A DNA stretch of 64,000 bases from Aptenodytes patagonicus (taxonomy: Eukaryota; Chordata; Aves; Sphenisciformes; Spheniscidae), in the NCBI RefSeq assembly GCF_965638725.1, contig NC_134952.1, forward strand, positions 18,913,028-18,977,027, read 5' to 3'. The position numbers were made by a program, and so were the translations under genes. Within the stretch, counting starts at the first letter, position 1. The number at the start of each line of letters is the position of its first letter. Below the pieces are notes generated by a model. That model was not told the DNA's origin. It ran no database searches and saw only the letters and a program-made list of their open reading frames with translations. Shown one piece after another: positions 44,139 to 58,073 of this stretch.

Positions 44139-46664
44139 ATGCCCTGGTTTGGGTTTTTTTACTAAGAGAACAAAGAAGAAACATTCAAATAGGTAAGGTA
44201 CGAGTGCCTGGGAAGTAAGAATAAGAATGATAAAAAGGATCCAGCTCTGGCTGGATCAAATTGCTGGGCAGTGAACACACAAAGGAATTAACTGCTGCAA
44301 TTGCTCATGGGTAACAAATACAGCCATATATTTTCAAAATTTTGTAGAAAGGACACTTACAGCCCAGAAAGTAGTGACCAGCCACAAAAGTCATCCTACT
44401 GTTACTTCACGCTGACATGAAAGAACCGTTTGGGGAATAACTTCTTTTAGCAGAAGTGACCACAGTCCATTTGAATTTCACATGGTAATGAATAGGCTTG
44501 TAAAATGCAGAAAAACAACGGTATTAGCCCATAGAGAAGAAAACATTACAGATTTAAGACATCCAGGGCCAGATTCACTGTAGGCTCAAGCCGCTTCATG
44601 CTGTTTCAGTGATGCAAAGCAGCTGTAAACCCAACTTAGCTGGCCTGGAGCCACTAAAACTTTTATCTGCTAGAAAAAGGAGTTAATGGTTTCAGTGCGC
44701 CAAACCTGGGTTTGGAACTGTGGTCCGTCCTCCAGCAGATTGGCTAACGGAGCCGCCGCTTGCGTTACTTCGGAAAAACCTTGGTGCCCCTCTCGCTTGG
44801 CTCTGCCCTTCTTCCCCATGTAAGCGGTCCTGAGGATTTGTGGGAAAGGAGCTTGCTCTTTAGTGCTGCTCTCCAAACTCCAGAGGAGCAAAGAGAATTG
44901 GCAATTCCTTTTCAGCAACAGCAGTAAAAAATGAAAGACAGGAGGTCTTTAACCAGAAAAATAAAATGAAGTGAGTACTATTGTAGTAAAACTGCTCCTA
45001 GTGAAGTCATTTCTTTAATACTCACTTTTAAAGACTCACTTAATTGTGGCTCCATAAGAAAGCATTATGGAAAACAGATTCTTCTTGTAAAATCTATGCT
45101 TTAGTGTATCTGTATATATATACACATATATAAGGGTAGAAAGTACATGCTTGCCTTTTTTTTTTGGTAGGATGTGCCTTTTGGTTCCCCTGAGCAGCTC
45201 TGAACAACAGCAGGTATGATTAGGAATTCAAAGTAGCTGGCAGTGAGGAAGTTTGACCTAATCTATCTTGACTTTGCAATCTATGCATTTAAATGCAGCA
45301 TGTCTGTGTGGAACACACTGTAGTTCACTGGGGTACAGCATTTCTATTTTAGTCACATGCATGCACTGAAATAGCTGTGTGCACATGGAGATCACTTTTT
45401 TTGGTTTGTTTTTAGCCAAATTGGGGGATCAAAGCCATGTAAAACCTTTTGTAATGAAACTTGAAGCCACATGTAATGAAACCAGATAGTTTTTCCTTTC
45501 TGATCTAAAGTCTTTCCTGTTTTCAGGCATTACTATAAACCTACATCTTCGTCCAGTCTGTAACTTGGTCCAGCTTGGATTAGATTTGCAAACAGTTTGA
45601 TGAATCTGGGATGATTTATAGCTTGAGGTAGAAAGAAAACAAACAACAGAATCTAAAGTTTGGCCTGCTTTAGGCTCAAAATCAAACATAACCTCCTACT
45701 GACTTCTTTTGGATTTTCATGTCTTTTCAAATCCCAAAAGGAAAGCACCCCACTGAACCCTAAATCCAGCACGAAAAAGATACTGCAGTGGTAAACGTAA
45801 AAGTAAGTTTCACAAATATCCTTTCATTTTCTGGGACATTTCCATTTAGACTTAAATGAGGAATTTGTACAGAGGGAGATTAGGGAAAATATTTCTTCCT
45901 TGGTACCAAGAGCTGAATGTACTCTTCTTTGTTCAGAAGACAAGAAGTATATCTATCAAAGAGCACTTTATTCATGCCTTCCACAAACTTGTTCATTCTC
46001 TTTTAATTCAGCTTAAAAGGAAGATGACAAACATCAGCAGGGAGCTGTTTAGCTAAAGGAAGTGTAACATTCAGAAAAATCAATACAGATTTGTAAAGAG
46101 AGCATGGCTTAAACTTAGCATGAAAATAATGTGAGTTACACCAGCTCTAAGGGTTCCTATTTCCTATCTACTTTTAAGTATAGAGACTCTAGATACAAGA
46201 TATGTCTTCAGAGGATGTCTGTGAAGAATATCCTACACCATCATTTCACAAAGTGGGTTCTTTCAAGAATGCTTCTTTACCGGTTTAAAGAAATCCATAG
46301 GGCCAGGTTTTTCTTCAGAAATCGTGCTGGTTCTTGGTATTTCTACCTGCTACCAATGCACATGCGCCAGCAGACACTCTTATCTGGGCCAGGCCATCTT
46401 CGCTTTCGGCATCAGCAAGCAGAAGGAGAACAAACCAATCCCACAAGGAACAGCTGTGCAAAATACGCCTTGAGCAAAATCTGAGCGAGCAGATGCTTTG
46501 CTCCGTTGGACTGGTGTGGGTGACACTCTGTCCCACTTAAGGGAGAAGCTCAGACGAGGAGCTGATTGAAGCTGTTTGTGTATTCCAGCATTTGGCCAGA
46601 AGGAATGGAGTATATATTTTGAGACACCTTAATTTCCATATAACTAGAAAATAATTGTATCAAC

Positions 46665-46708
46665 AATCGCAGATCTCTAAGAACATAATCGCAGATCTCT
46701 AAGAACAT
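46665..46708 (+). repeat. Perfect 22-bp tandem duplication (2 copies)
   Basis: The unit at 46665-46686, starting AATCGCAGATCTC, is repeated exactly at 46687-46708. With no divergence between copies it is probably a recent replication slip. Confidence 0.93.
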
Positions 46709-49700
46709 AATACTGAAGGTATCTCCGATTCTTCTGATAAAAAAGCATTTTGTGCACACAAATAAGATCGCAGAAGTGTGGCCCTACAATCCTGAAAACC
46801 ACAACTCTTTCCATTATCAAAATTTAATTCCTTGGCTAAAAGGATTTCAATCTGTATCACATTACAATGCATTCAATATTTAAATTCTCTTTCTTATTTA
46901 AAGGCATCCTAAACAAGAGATCAGTGTTTATGTTCCAACAGGACATGTTTCCTATTATTATCAATAGTGGGTACTCTCAAAGGACAGATGCACAGCTGAG
47001 GCTCAGCAACCTAGCCATGAAATCTATCCACACTTTGTGTAAGGTCAATCATGCACAAACCCATTTAACCACCCTTTAAAATACACATGAATCCTTTAAT
47101 TCAATCTAGATCAAAATGCTGTTTTCCTCCATCTGAGGCATGAAAATGTATATAACGGACTCAGAAAAATTCCACATAATTATCCTGGTTGGATGTGAAG
47201 TTTCCTTCAATCTTTGATCTATAATGTAGTAATGTGTCAGCTCGACCAAAGTAGTTTTATGTGCAGGAAATAAGACAAGCTGAGTAGCTTCATGGTTAAT
47301 TGATTAAAAGGTTCTAAAGAAGGTGCAAGATCAAAGAGCAACTTAATGGTTTTATGTTACTCTAGAGAACTGTTGGTCCACTTGCCTGACAAGACTGACC
47401 TTGGGCAATGAAGTAACAGGCAATTAAAAAAAAATGCAAAACTAAAACACAGATCATATTTATCTAGTTCAGCATCCTTATTTCCTTTAGCAGGTAATAG
47501 GTGGCACACCCCAGTGCTACAAGACAAGTCGCATTTTGTTAGCCTTTTACGCTATACAGTCTAAATATTGAGTACACAAAATTGACTGTTGCCTACACTT
47601 GCCCTGAAGGGAAAAAAAAAAAAAAGCACAGAAACTCAGAATAACAGGATGCCATGCTGTTGGTTAAAAACCTATGAAAGTAAACAAATGACAAACCATA
47701 ACTGAAGGACAGTTCCCTGTAGAGTCCTTGGTCTGCGGAATCACTGAGCTCCCTCGGCCATCTTCACTGGTGTTGGGAAGTGATGACACCTCATAGCTTA
47801 CAAGGTTGGCTCATCTTGAGAAGTATATTAGGAAATGGGAGCTGCTCTAAAGTAATTCAACTGCTTGCAATAAAGGAAAGAAAAAAAAATTGTTAACGCA
47901 TTGACTCTTAAAGAAGAATTTAATAAGGCCATTCTCTAAATGACACTTTAAAACACCGATACTTTCTTGTTAGACTGTCATCACTAGGCTACTCAAGGCT
48001 CTCATGAGCACAGTTTGGTTTATGTCTTCTGAATAGGAGCATTATACTTACACAGAGGCAAAAGAGAAATACTGGGAATATCGGGCAAAGGAAGGCAAGA
48101 ACTACACACAATAAGATATCCACAAGCTGCACTGTGATCTGAATCCAAATTTTTCTGAGTCCTGATCCAGCGTGGTATTTTGTACCTATGACTGGATAAT
48201 ATTTTTTTCTTTACTTGAACAATTGGGACAATCAGTTAAGGCACCAACACTAATAAGACTGGAGTTAGACTCAGTCTGGCACTCGATTCTACCAATAACT
48301 CAGTCTCCAGTGCTTGGGCTTCTGGAAAACAGTATTCCAGGTGCTTACAAGTCAGATGCAGCAATGGCTTCACAAGTCAAACACAAAGTTACGCTAAAAG
48401 AAAACAAAAAAATCACATTTTTTCTGTTCTGCATTAATCCTGTTCTCATCAAAACCAAGGAACTGCTACATGGTTTTCTATGTGCTTTCTAACGCTTAAA
48501 TAGATGCTCTTGCCCCTCACCAGCAAATTCTCACCTCATTACTGTGAAGTAAGGCCCCTTCCCCAGTCAGTCCTGCCACTGTTTCCACCTTAGCAAGGAA
48601 AAGAGCCCTTTCTATAGGTATTTATCTCCCCTCCAACATCATCAGGAGACCTTGGCCATGTGACAAGAGATATCACAAGATGCCCATCAGTTAAGAGCAA
48701 AAATATGAAGGCATTGTTGAGTCTGAAAACAACTTCCCTTGAGGGAACGCCATTCAGTTAAAGGCATCTAGCAAATTACTTGAATAGTCTGAGCTACTGC
48801 AAACAAAGATCGACAGTCACAGAAAATGTCACAAGACACAGCAGTTTGGGAAGACTCCTCTCATCTGTTGATTATAAATTAATTAACACATCTGACCAGT
48901 GTGTTAATGACACTGTAGTATGCTTTACCATTAATGTCTTTTTTACACGAACATGACTTTCAGGTCAAGGATGTAAAAGTTCCCTGTTGTTCTATTTACT
49001 TAAAACAAACAAGCAAAACACTACTACTGCTCCTGCCGCCCTGCTTCGCTCCACAAAGAAGAATACCCCACTTGAGCTGACCAGCTGACAGCTCTGCTAA
49101 GTGCCTGATAAGCTGCCTTTCCTGGGTCACCACTGAGTGGGAACTTCTGAGCTGTGTAATGGGATTAGCTTTCCCACACCATTCCCGGAGAGCCCATTGT
49201 TGAAAGAGGAATAGTTTTATTCATGGCAACAAGTCAAACACAAACCCTTGGCAAGTCAAATTAAGAAAAAATAAACAAACAAATGGGGTTTTGGCAGAAT
49301 CTGGGATTTGCCCTATTGGAAATTTCTTTGTAAGCTGATGGAGAAGTTGACTGATCTGGAATGGACCACTACATTTACAATGGAGCTTTCGTTAAAGACT
49401 CCTCTTTTGTTTTGATAAAAGATCTTTCATTACCTCAAAGCCCTTTCCTCCACAAAGGTCCTAAAAAACCAATCCCAACCCAGCAGCACATCTTTGGGAT
49501 GAGAGGGAAAAATACTAACTGTTAGACTTTCTGGGGAGGAGTCTTGAATTAGTCATTTTATAGTTTCGCAAGTACAAAAGCCAGGGAATTGTTGTGATTT
49601 AAGGATATAATCATTTTCAATGCGCAAATTCCCTTTATTGGAGTATAAATGGTGCCTTGAGGGCACATAAAAGCACTGAACTGGGCCTGGCAGAATCAGT

Positions 49701-51602
49701 TTTATTGTATTCTACTGTGCAGAAACAATTACTTTAGTATAAATTGTCATATGCCATTTTTCAGCCTGATCAAGTTCAGTCTTACGATTGTAAATTACTT
49801 TGTAGTTGAGAGGTATATCCAAACATCTGTGGTTAATACTGTCTTGAACCTTTTCTTTTATAATCTAAAGTTCTTCTCTTTTTGTTTTGCTCTAGCCATG
49901 AACACTTTTGTTCCCATGTAAAATTTTATAGTCATACTTCCAGTCTGAGCACTTTTCACAAGTCTTTCCTAAATCTCAAGTGCATTCTCCAAATGGTTCT
50001 GCTTCAGTGCTTACCAGTACTTCAAAGAGACCCACTGGAACTGGTACTTCCTGTTTTGTTTTTCTAAATCTTTGGTGGATCTGATGTGTTTCCAATGTGA
50101 TGTTATCAACAGATTGTCACTGAGGATTTGATTGCCACCTCTGCTTTTTAGTGCTTCTATTTTTCATAATGAACCTGTAGCCACTTATATAGTTAAAATG
50201 CATGTGCATGTGCAGTTGGACCTTAGGCTTCTTCAGCTTGGTGAACATCATACAATTTAGTTAGCGATTATGGTATCTTCATATATCACTTCTTTTTGTT
50301 TATGCATCAACCAAGCACCTGGGGAAATAGTCAGGGCATTGTGCAGAGTCTCACAAACTAAGCACAACTGAGAGGTGGGGTGAATTGTGCTGGGGCAGGG
50401 TCACATTAATGCAGATATACCGCTGTAGGGATTAGCACAAAGCTCTCTGAAAGGAGCAGGTTATGCTGTGTACTCATATCAGCTCAGCTGGAACTAATTT
50501 GGGAAACCCTCATCACTACATAGTGTGATTTTAAGTCTGAAATATCTCAGGGTCTTGCAAAAATAAGATTTTTCTCTTATTAAAATAACTATTGAGCTTT
50601 CAGATTACAGAGAGGATTTCTCGTACCTAGAGCCACCACACCAGGAACTGGAGAAATGTGGTGCTGAGCTGGAGTTAATAAGCCCAGTCAGACCTTGATG
50701 AGAGCTAATAAACTCTTATGGCTTCTTGCTGACTGTGTGGCGCCATGCAGTTTTCTTGCCATCCTTTTCCTCATCATTTCAGGTCCAGGGGTGCAGTGTT
50801 GGGTAGTTGCTGGCATGAGTCCATAGGCTTATTAACACCACAGCCCCTGCTCTGTGCGGCGTAGGCACACAGTGCTTCCGGACCCATGTTGGCTCTGGAA
50901 GCAGTGCTACGTTTGTACCTGCTCTATACCTAGTTTCACAGGCTCCCTGGCACAGCCAATGCTCCAGATCCAGCTCCCAGGATTTACTCTGTTTAGTGGT
51001 CAGGGAACAGCACTCCAGAAAATTGTATTTGTACCTGTAAAACTGAAGAGAATAATAATATAAGCAGATTTTAAAAAGCACACACATCAAAACTAGAATA
51101 CCTAGATATGTTTGGGTCTAACTATTGAATTCAGCTAAAGAGATTTGTCTCACCAATAAAATAGCTGGAGCTTGTCAAAGCAGCGGACTAATCTTTTTGT
51201 TTTTCCTTTTGACAAGGTCCAGTGTCCGAGAGTACTAAAAAAATAGACTATTCATGGCTGAGATGCAAAATGTTGTAAGTAAAATACCAGTTAAACAACA
51301 GAAATCAAAGAGCAGGTTGAAATGGTCATTGCCTCTTCAATTTAAGAACAAACTATTAAATAAATGCCTAACTACTACTGTCACTATTCAAAGCCATATC
51401 ATAAAACTGAGTGCAAATTTGCACTTTGGTGGAGAAGGATGATGTAAATAATATTATTTATTTAGAGTCAAAGAAATAATGTAAATGATGAAAAACCACT
51501 CATGCAACACTCCTTGCCCTTGATGGATAATTAGTACTCAGCAAAAATCACAAAGCATTAAAATACTTATTCAAACAAGAATGTAGCTAGTCAGAATAAA
51601 CA

Positions 51603-51634
51603 AAACCAACCAACCAACCAAAAAAAAAACCCAA
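51603..51634 (+). repeat. AACC repeat with poly-A
   Basis: AAACCAACCAACCAACCA followed by A10. Confidence 0.85.
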
Positions 51635-54609
51635 CTGGTGACCTAACCTCCCCCCGCAACTCACTGCTTTTCTTCACTGCTCGGGGAGTACACGCAATAT
51701 CTGTCCTAACAGATACAGTCCTTTAGTGACTGTGCAAGGACACCAGTGTATTTACTACTATTCATCCCCCATTGATTGCTTCACTTTCCTCATGAATAAT
51801 AACACTATGAATTATTTGCTGAAGTCATCTTTAGAACACTGTACCAGTTTGCAAGACTGAATTCCATACTATAATTTATGGGATCATTTTAGAACTGCAT
51901 TCATGGTATATATGTTAAATAAAATGGATGGATGCACAGAATGGAATAATACTGCAGAACTGAGTCCACATTGCTCTCAAGAATATGTTTTACCAATATC
52001 TTCAGTGGGACACTGTGATTACTAGATTGGGCTTGTAATGAAAATGGTGCCATTTTCAGTTTTGTGGGTGGACATTTACACAAACAGTGGCTGATACAAG
52101 AATGAGAGAGGTGGGGCTGGAACAGGGAACCGACTGGCATGGCCTGTCCAAAAATTGTATCTATTTCCAGCATAGCAAAGGAAGTAAATAAGCAAAAGAA
52201 ATAGCAAAGGAGGTAGGGTAACAGGAGAAAACACCTTGGGGTCTTTTGTGTGTAGTAAAATTTCTATATATAGTGTGAGCCTTCTGACAGTTATGAAGCA
52301 CACTCTGGCCCACTACAGACTGAACTGCTTTACATTACTGATTAGGAAAACTGTCATAATTAAAACAAATTGTAATTTTACAGAATGTCTAGAAAAGTTA
52401 AACCCTAAGGAAGTTTGGGACTTTAGGAACAAAGAGATGGTATTGAGATTCTGAGAAGTGACACGGTATTTTTTCATTATCCAGTCCAAAAAATAACTGT
52501 GGGATGACATAAAATTGTCCTACTCCTGCTGCAACCTTGAAAGAGCCTGAGCAGAAGAACTATTTGATAGGAAATAAAGCTAGCAGGTAGCAAATTCACA
52601 ACCAACATAAAAAGGTGAGGCTGAGCCGCCAGACTCCATTCACAGGCTACTGTGAATACTAATAGTCTCCTGGGGTTCAACAGGAGAAATCCACATGAGA
52701 GAAATCCATTGAAGATTACTGAATATGCAGCAGTCATTCCTGGCTCAGGATGTTCCTGCATGGCAAATGGCTGAAGGCTGGGAGAATACTCATGGGAAAC
52801 GTTATCTACAGTTGCCCTGGTTCACATAGTCTTCCCTAGGCACCCTCTTTGGCTGTCTCAGATGGGACGCTTAATGACAGGACACTGTGATGTATTAATC
52901 TTTGATCTGATTAATCTTTTCATCTGTTCAATTCAAGAAAATTCTTTCTGTTAGACAGAACTTGAAACACTTAAAATTATTTTTTGGTGAGATGGCAAGT
53001 TGACAGAATTTTTTAAATACATAGTTCTCTTGTGAACTGAATTACTTTTCAAAACTCAAAGCTGATAGCGAATGTTATACTGACCACTTGTCTGTACCTT
53101 GCCTCATGGTATATACCTGGTCCTGGCAGGCTCTCAGTTAAGTTTCCTCTTTTGCATCCCATACTGTATAACTATTAGTGTTTGTCCTACAGAGACTACC
53201 AAGTTTCCAGGCTCTTGCATCCCCAGCCTTTCTGACAACAGCTCTACTCTTTTCAACCTACTCTTGAGAGACCTGCTTACAGTCCTAAGCCTTTGAGCTC
53301 CCTCTATTGCCAGAATCTGCTCAGCCCATGAGATTCGCCGGTCACCCAGAACCTGTGGGACTACCTACGCTGGCATCCAGCGACAGCAGTGCAGTCTGCA
53401 GCTGGGCAGTGCAGTGAGGTTCCCCACCCCGACTCTCCCCATCCTTCCCTTTTCCTTCCTCAAAAATACACATGCTCGTATTCTACTATTTCAAATAAAG
53501 AATACAGAAGTGTACTATGACGAGGAATATAGCAAAAGCTTCTCTCCTCCCCCAAGATTTGAAAGATTCAAATCTTTCCCATTCTCTAGTTTCTCTTTCC
53601 AGGTCTCTTCTCATACCAGAAAGCAGAACTGTGGAAAACCAGAATGATGTCTGAATTACAGGAGCTAGAATCCATGAATAGGGGAAGTCTAAAAGTCATG
53701 AACTTGAAGCCTTTGCTGTACTCTGCTTGCAGTTCCTCTCCGATATCCTAATTTTTAATTCCGCCCCCCGCTCTCTTCTACACCCATTCATGCATCCTTT
53801 CTCACCGCTTTCACTTGGAACCCCGGTGCACTGCCTCCCACCACCTTTCCTGGAAATATCTTCTTTTTCTTCTTTTTTCTTTGTTTTCTGTTTGGTTTGG
53901 TTGGTTTTTTTACAAAGAGGCTTTAATTCATCCTCCTCCAAAATCCAGCAGAGCAAATGACAGCAGGGCAGCCTTACTCCCCCACCTGCTACTCCTGTGT
54001 GGGCAGGGACAGAGGGGCCGTGGGCTGTTGCTACACCATTTTCTGAAAAGAGAAAACATGGAGAGAAAGCCATTACTACTATCACCACCTCTGATTGTAT
54101 TTATATCATTTAATCATGACTGTTACCACAGCTTCCATCCTCGTCACCATCACTACAGCCAATACACCTAGCTGTTACTAGTTCTCAGCCACCAACTTGA
54201 ATTGAGTTGTATGGACCTTCAGTCTGTCTTTCAAACCTTCTCTACATCATAAACAAAGAAATTGTTCCTACCATCCCTGGACTTGTTATCTCAAGTGCCA
54301 GCTGTGCTTGGTGTGTGAAAGACATTAAATGCCTTTATGAAGCAGTACATCCAAGCTGTGTGTGCCTCAGAGCACAGCCTGATGCTCTTACTGCAGCTCT
54401 TCCCTATGTCTGATCCAGCAAAGGGAACCTCATGGACTCAGGAAAAAGCTGAAACATCTGTTAATGTTGTGAAAGGCAACACTGTACCCAGCTACAGCTT
54501 CTGCAGACATGTTTGGTTAGCCAGAACAACAGCTCTACCCCAGCATGTTGTCTGCAGACCAAGAAGTCCTAACTACATGGATTTATTCCTGTTGTTATCA
54601 AAAAAAGAA

Positions 54610-54626
54610 GGGGGGGGGGGGGGGGG
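54610..54626 (+). repeat. G17 homopolymer
   Basis: Seventeen uninterrupted G after A6-GAA, directly followed by AGTATAAATACT. A G-quadruplex-capable tract in AT-rich DNA. Confidence 0.9.
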
Positions 54627-54931
54627 AGTATAAATACTCTCATGGTGCCTTGTGAATTTGTGGAGTACTTTTTCGTATTTATTATTATTTACCTCATTCT
54701 GTGCAGGACTATAAAGTCCAGTAAACTTGCTCTTAATCGATGCTTTATATACCACTACTGATCTGTGCCCTACAGCGGGAAAAAAATTGGTCCAAGGTCT
54801 CCTAACAAGAAACACAATTTCTCTGACAACTGAACTATGAAATACTTCTATTTCCACTTAACAATTTTGCCACCTTTGATATATGAAGTAACAGAAAACT
54901 TTGATTTTTTCCCTTGTTTCTTTCCCCAAAC

Positions 54932-55093
54932 CGAGAGGCCGCAGAACGCAGAGCAGCAGCTTTCTCGGAGGAGGCGCAGAAGTGGGAAGGAAAGACGGTG
55001 AACGATCGCCACCAAGTGGGAAAATACAAAACCGCAGCGTGTGCCTCTGAATTGGCTCTTTCCCTATGCAACCCTGCTAGGGAAAAATGTCCG
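54932..55093. promoter_or_regulatory. Small CpG-rich element, candidate cis-regulatory sequence
   Basis: Eleven CpG dinucleotides in about 162 bp, surrounded by kilobases almost free of CpG. No repeat family recognised. It is too small for a classical CpG island. It could be a distal enhancer or a remnant of a GC-rich insertion. Confidence 0.35.
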
Positions 55094-55119
55094 TCAGCTC
55101 TCATAGCAGCACCCTAATA

Positions 55120-58070
55120 AGCAGCTGCAAGCTTTCAACTTTTGCTTAATTATTTCCCTAAGCAGAATTTAAATTATATTTATCCTGCCTCAGAAATTTA
55201 GTAGTGGGTTTTGATTTTCAAATAATTATAGAGAAATCATTTGGTGAGCACAGTTACAGCCTGTGCATGTCTCTCTTCCATTCAAAGAACATTACCCCAT
55301 GACAACTTTTTTGTATGTCTAAAAGCAAATTCCAACTCCACAGAAATCAGCAGGAGGAGAATAACGGCATTCTCTGCAGGAGGAAGAGAGGGCACCATCC
55401 CACTTCTCTTTTTTTATTTGCATGATGTGGCACTCATGATATTATATAAAACTACCTGCCATATAAAATAGGGGTGAACATTTCTGAATGCACCCAAAGT
55501 TGCGATAAAGTAGTCATCTTTGAATATCGTGCCCATTTTTTTAAAGGTAGATTCTGGTTCATATAGCAAACGTTGTTTCTAGTTCTGTCACTATTTCCTG
55601 TGACACTGGGTACCACTTCATCTTTCAGGATTGCTATGCTTACAGATACATTCTCTCACTATGTTTCTACTTACAGGTACCTGCACCTGTTTGGTGAAAA
55701 GCACAGTTAATAAAAGTTGGTACTCTGGGATAGCTCAGAATATCATTGGGCTATCCTAAAGCAGCTGAGAATAACACTTGGACATATCACCATGCGTTTG
55801 TCAGGTTTGAGAGGCTGGAGAGCCTGCGTTCAAGTCTATGCTCCCAATCAGGCAAAAGCACATTTTTTGAACCTGAGTTTTCTATAATCCAGTGAATCTT
55901 CTAGCACTGCTTCCAAAACCTTTTGGTAGCTTTGAACACTTTGAGCATTGTGAATTCCAGAAAAGAATTCACAGATATATATCCAACTCCCTCTTTTCTT
56001 CCCCGAAGTGTTTGGCACCTGCTTTTCTCTGGAACCACCGCTTTCTCCTTAACATTTTCCATGAGCTAGTGCTGGCCACTGCCTGCTCAACCTTGGTACT
56101 TCCTGTGAATCTTGTTCTTAGGTGTTTAACAATTGACACACTGTGGTAAGGACTCCTGAAACAAATTAGGAATGAAGATTCCAGTGAACAGAAGGGAGGC
56201 AGGAAATATAAAACTCAGATTTAGGTCCAGTGACTCAAAGAAATGTAAGTTCCTAACTCTTACTTTTTTGACTCTACTAGTGGGAATGGATCTCTCTCCA
56301 TAAATAAGCAAAGTACGTTTACAGAAGTAGCTATGATTGTGCCACCATCTGAGAGATGGCAATGGAATGAATTGTCCTTCCTGAGCAATTGGCATCACCA
56401 GAATAAAGAACAAATTCAAAATGCCATTATTGATGGCAATATGAAAATTTAAAAGAATCGGAAAAAACCAAATCCTGACATGTCTCATTTTAACCCTAAT
56501 TTCATTTTTGAGGTAGTATAGTTCTTGATGGGTATAACTGGTCTATTTTGGCTCCTGATAGTACCAGCTAACTACAGGAGATAGGAACATTGTTTTTGTA
56601 TGGCCATGGGTACAAGATCAATAAAAGTATAACCAAACCATTGCAGAGCTGCTCTAAACACTTCAATAAGTAATGAAAAGTGGAGCAATGGTGAGTTAGA
56701 ATCTCTGTATCTATTTGGGCATAACTTTCTTCAACTCAGGTACTCATGAAAAACCTGAATTTCCTAATTATTTCAGATCAGCAGGATATCCTTGAGAGCA
56801 ATCAAAAAGCCTAGTGTGGAATTTAGCTGCAGTTGTCCACGCAACTACTTGATTTTGCTCAGCCTTGCACCTTAGTTCAAGAATCATACCCAAAGCACCA
56901 TGCCTGCACGCTCATGGTAGAGACCTGTGTACTCCATGATATCCATTAAGAGTCTCATTCAGTTCCTAAATTTGGGTGTCATACCTGGATGCATTTTTGC
57001 TACTCTGCAACATCAAAACCTGAAAGTATTCCTGTGGGTCAGTCTGCTTGGGAGTTTGCCTCTGAGTTTTACACAGGACTTTGATCTGCTAATCCAAAGT
57101 CCTTACAGCAATTTAGCACTTGATAATAGGCAATCAAGTCATTTCTGGTGTATTACAGAAAATATTAAGCAATCCAGTAGTATCTATGGACTGTTATCCT
57201 GAATTGTTCAACTGAAATGGCACTGTTTCACACCAATTTTCACCGAGGACATAAGGGAATATTCACAGGTCCATCAACTTCTCACAGGCACTGAACAAAT
57301 CATCTGATACAGCACTTGTCAATGGAAGCACCTGGAGCGTCTAAATCTTTGCAGAGGAACCTGAGAACTACAATTAGGTGCCTACAGTCTGTTCTGTAGC
57401 TCACATTTATTGCCAAACCCTGTAAAGTAACTTCTTTTATAGAGTACTATTTATTAAGCATGTAGAGTGGTTAAGTCAAGATAAAAGCTCTGGGGAATGA
57501 GATTTGAAGACTATCGAAGGAAAACACTCCTAGAGACTTCAGTTTTAAATGTGCGCTTTTTGAGAGACCAGTGAGAATTTCTAACTTTTCAGAGTTACTG
57601 GAGAAATAAAAAGAATTACCAAGTATGTTGAGTTGAGGAAACGTTTTGTCCTTTTACTGTTCTTACTAGGTTGTAAGAGTTGTTAGTCCCCAACTGGGGT
57701 TAAAATTGCACTTGGTTTAGAAACTTCTAAAATAATCTCAAATGAAAGTATATCAGTTTGTATATTATTAGATTAATATTAAAGAATATAGTAAGATGTA
57801 AGAGGAATCAATTTTTAAGTCTGTTGGTAACCCCTTTCTTGTATTTAGCAAAATATAGCAAACAAATCAGTATAAAACACCTATTGTCTAACAAAAGGGC
57901 TGCTGCAAATAGAGAGGGGAAATGTTGACAATGAATGAAATGATGACAAAAATTCAAGTACTGTTGAAGAGTATCTTAAGTTTTACTGAATCTTTAGGTT
58001 GTGAAATAATCAACTATAAGAACATTTTGATTCTAATAAGTTAGCCCCTATGGTAGCGTTATGTATTGGA
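55120..58070. other. Intergenic, no gene recognised
   Basis: AT-rich sequence without recognised transposons, RNA genes or coding signatures. An open frame of 120 codons on the minus strand (56,126-56,488) has no family motif. Confidence 0.65.
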
Positions 58071-58073
58071 TGC

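Larger units (their letters stand above)
43590..54600. other. Intergenic, no gene recognised
   Basis: Long non-coding stretch. A C-rich patch lies at 43,590-43,760. The block 49,560-49,830 and the block 48,780-48,960 look like possible conserved non-coding DNA (homeodomain-like TTATAAATTAATTAAC at about 48,873). A pyrimidine-rich stretch spans about 53,400-53,960. Open frames up to 130 codons (53,696-54,088 minus) fall in biased composition and are not credible genes. Confidence 0.65.

Noticed and set aside
46131..46484. 117-codon plus-strand open frame
   Set aside because: No protein family signature, no promoter or splice signals, and a frame of this length is expected by chance in 64 kb.
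53696..54088. 130-codon minus-strand frame and overlapping 118-codon plus-strand frame
   Set aside because: Located in a pyrimidine-biased stretch. Both are compositional, without recognisable domains or splice context.
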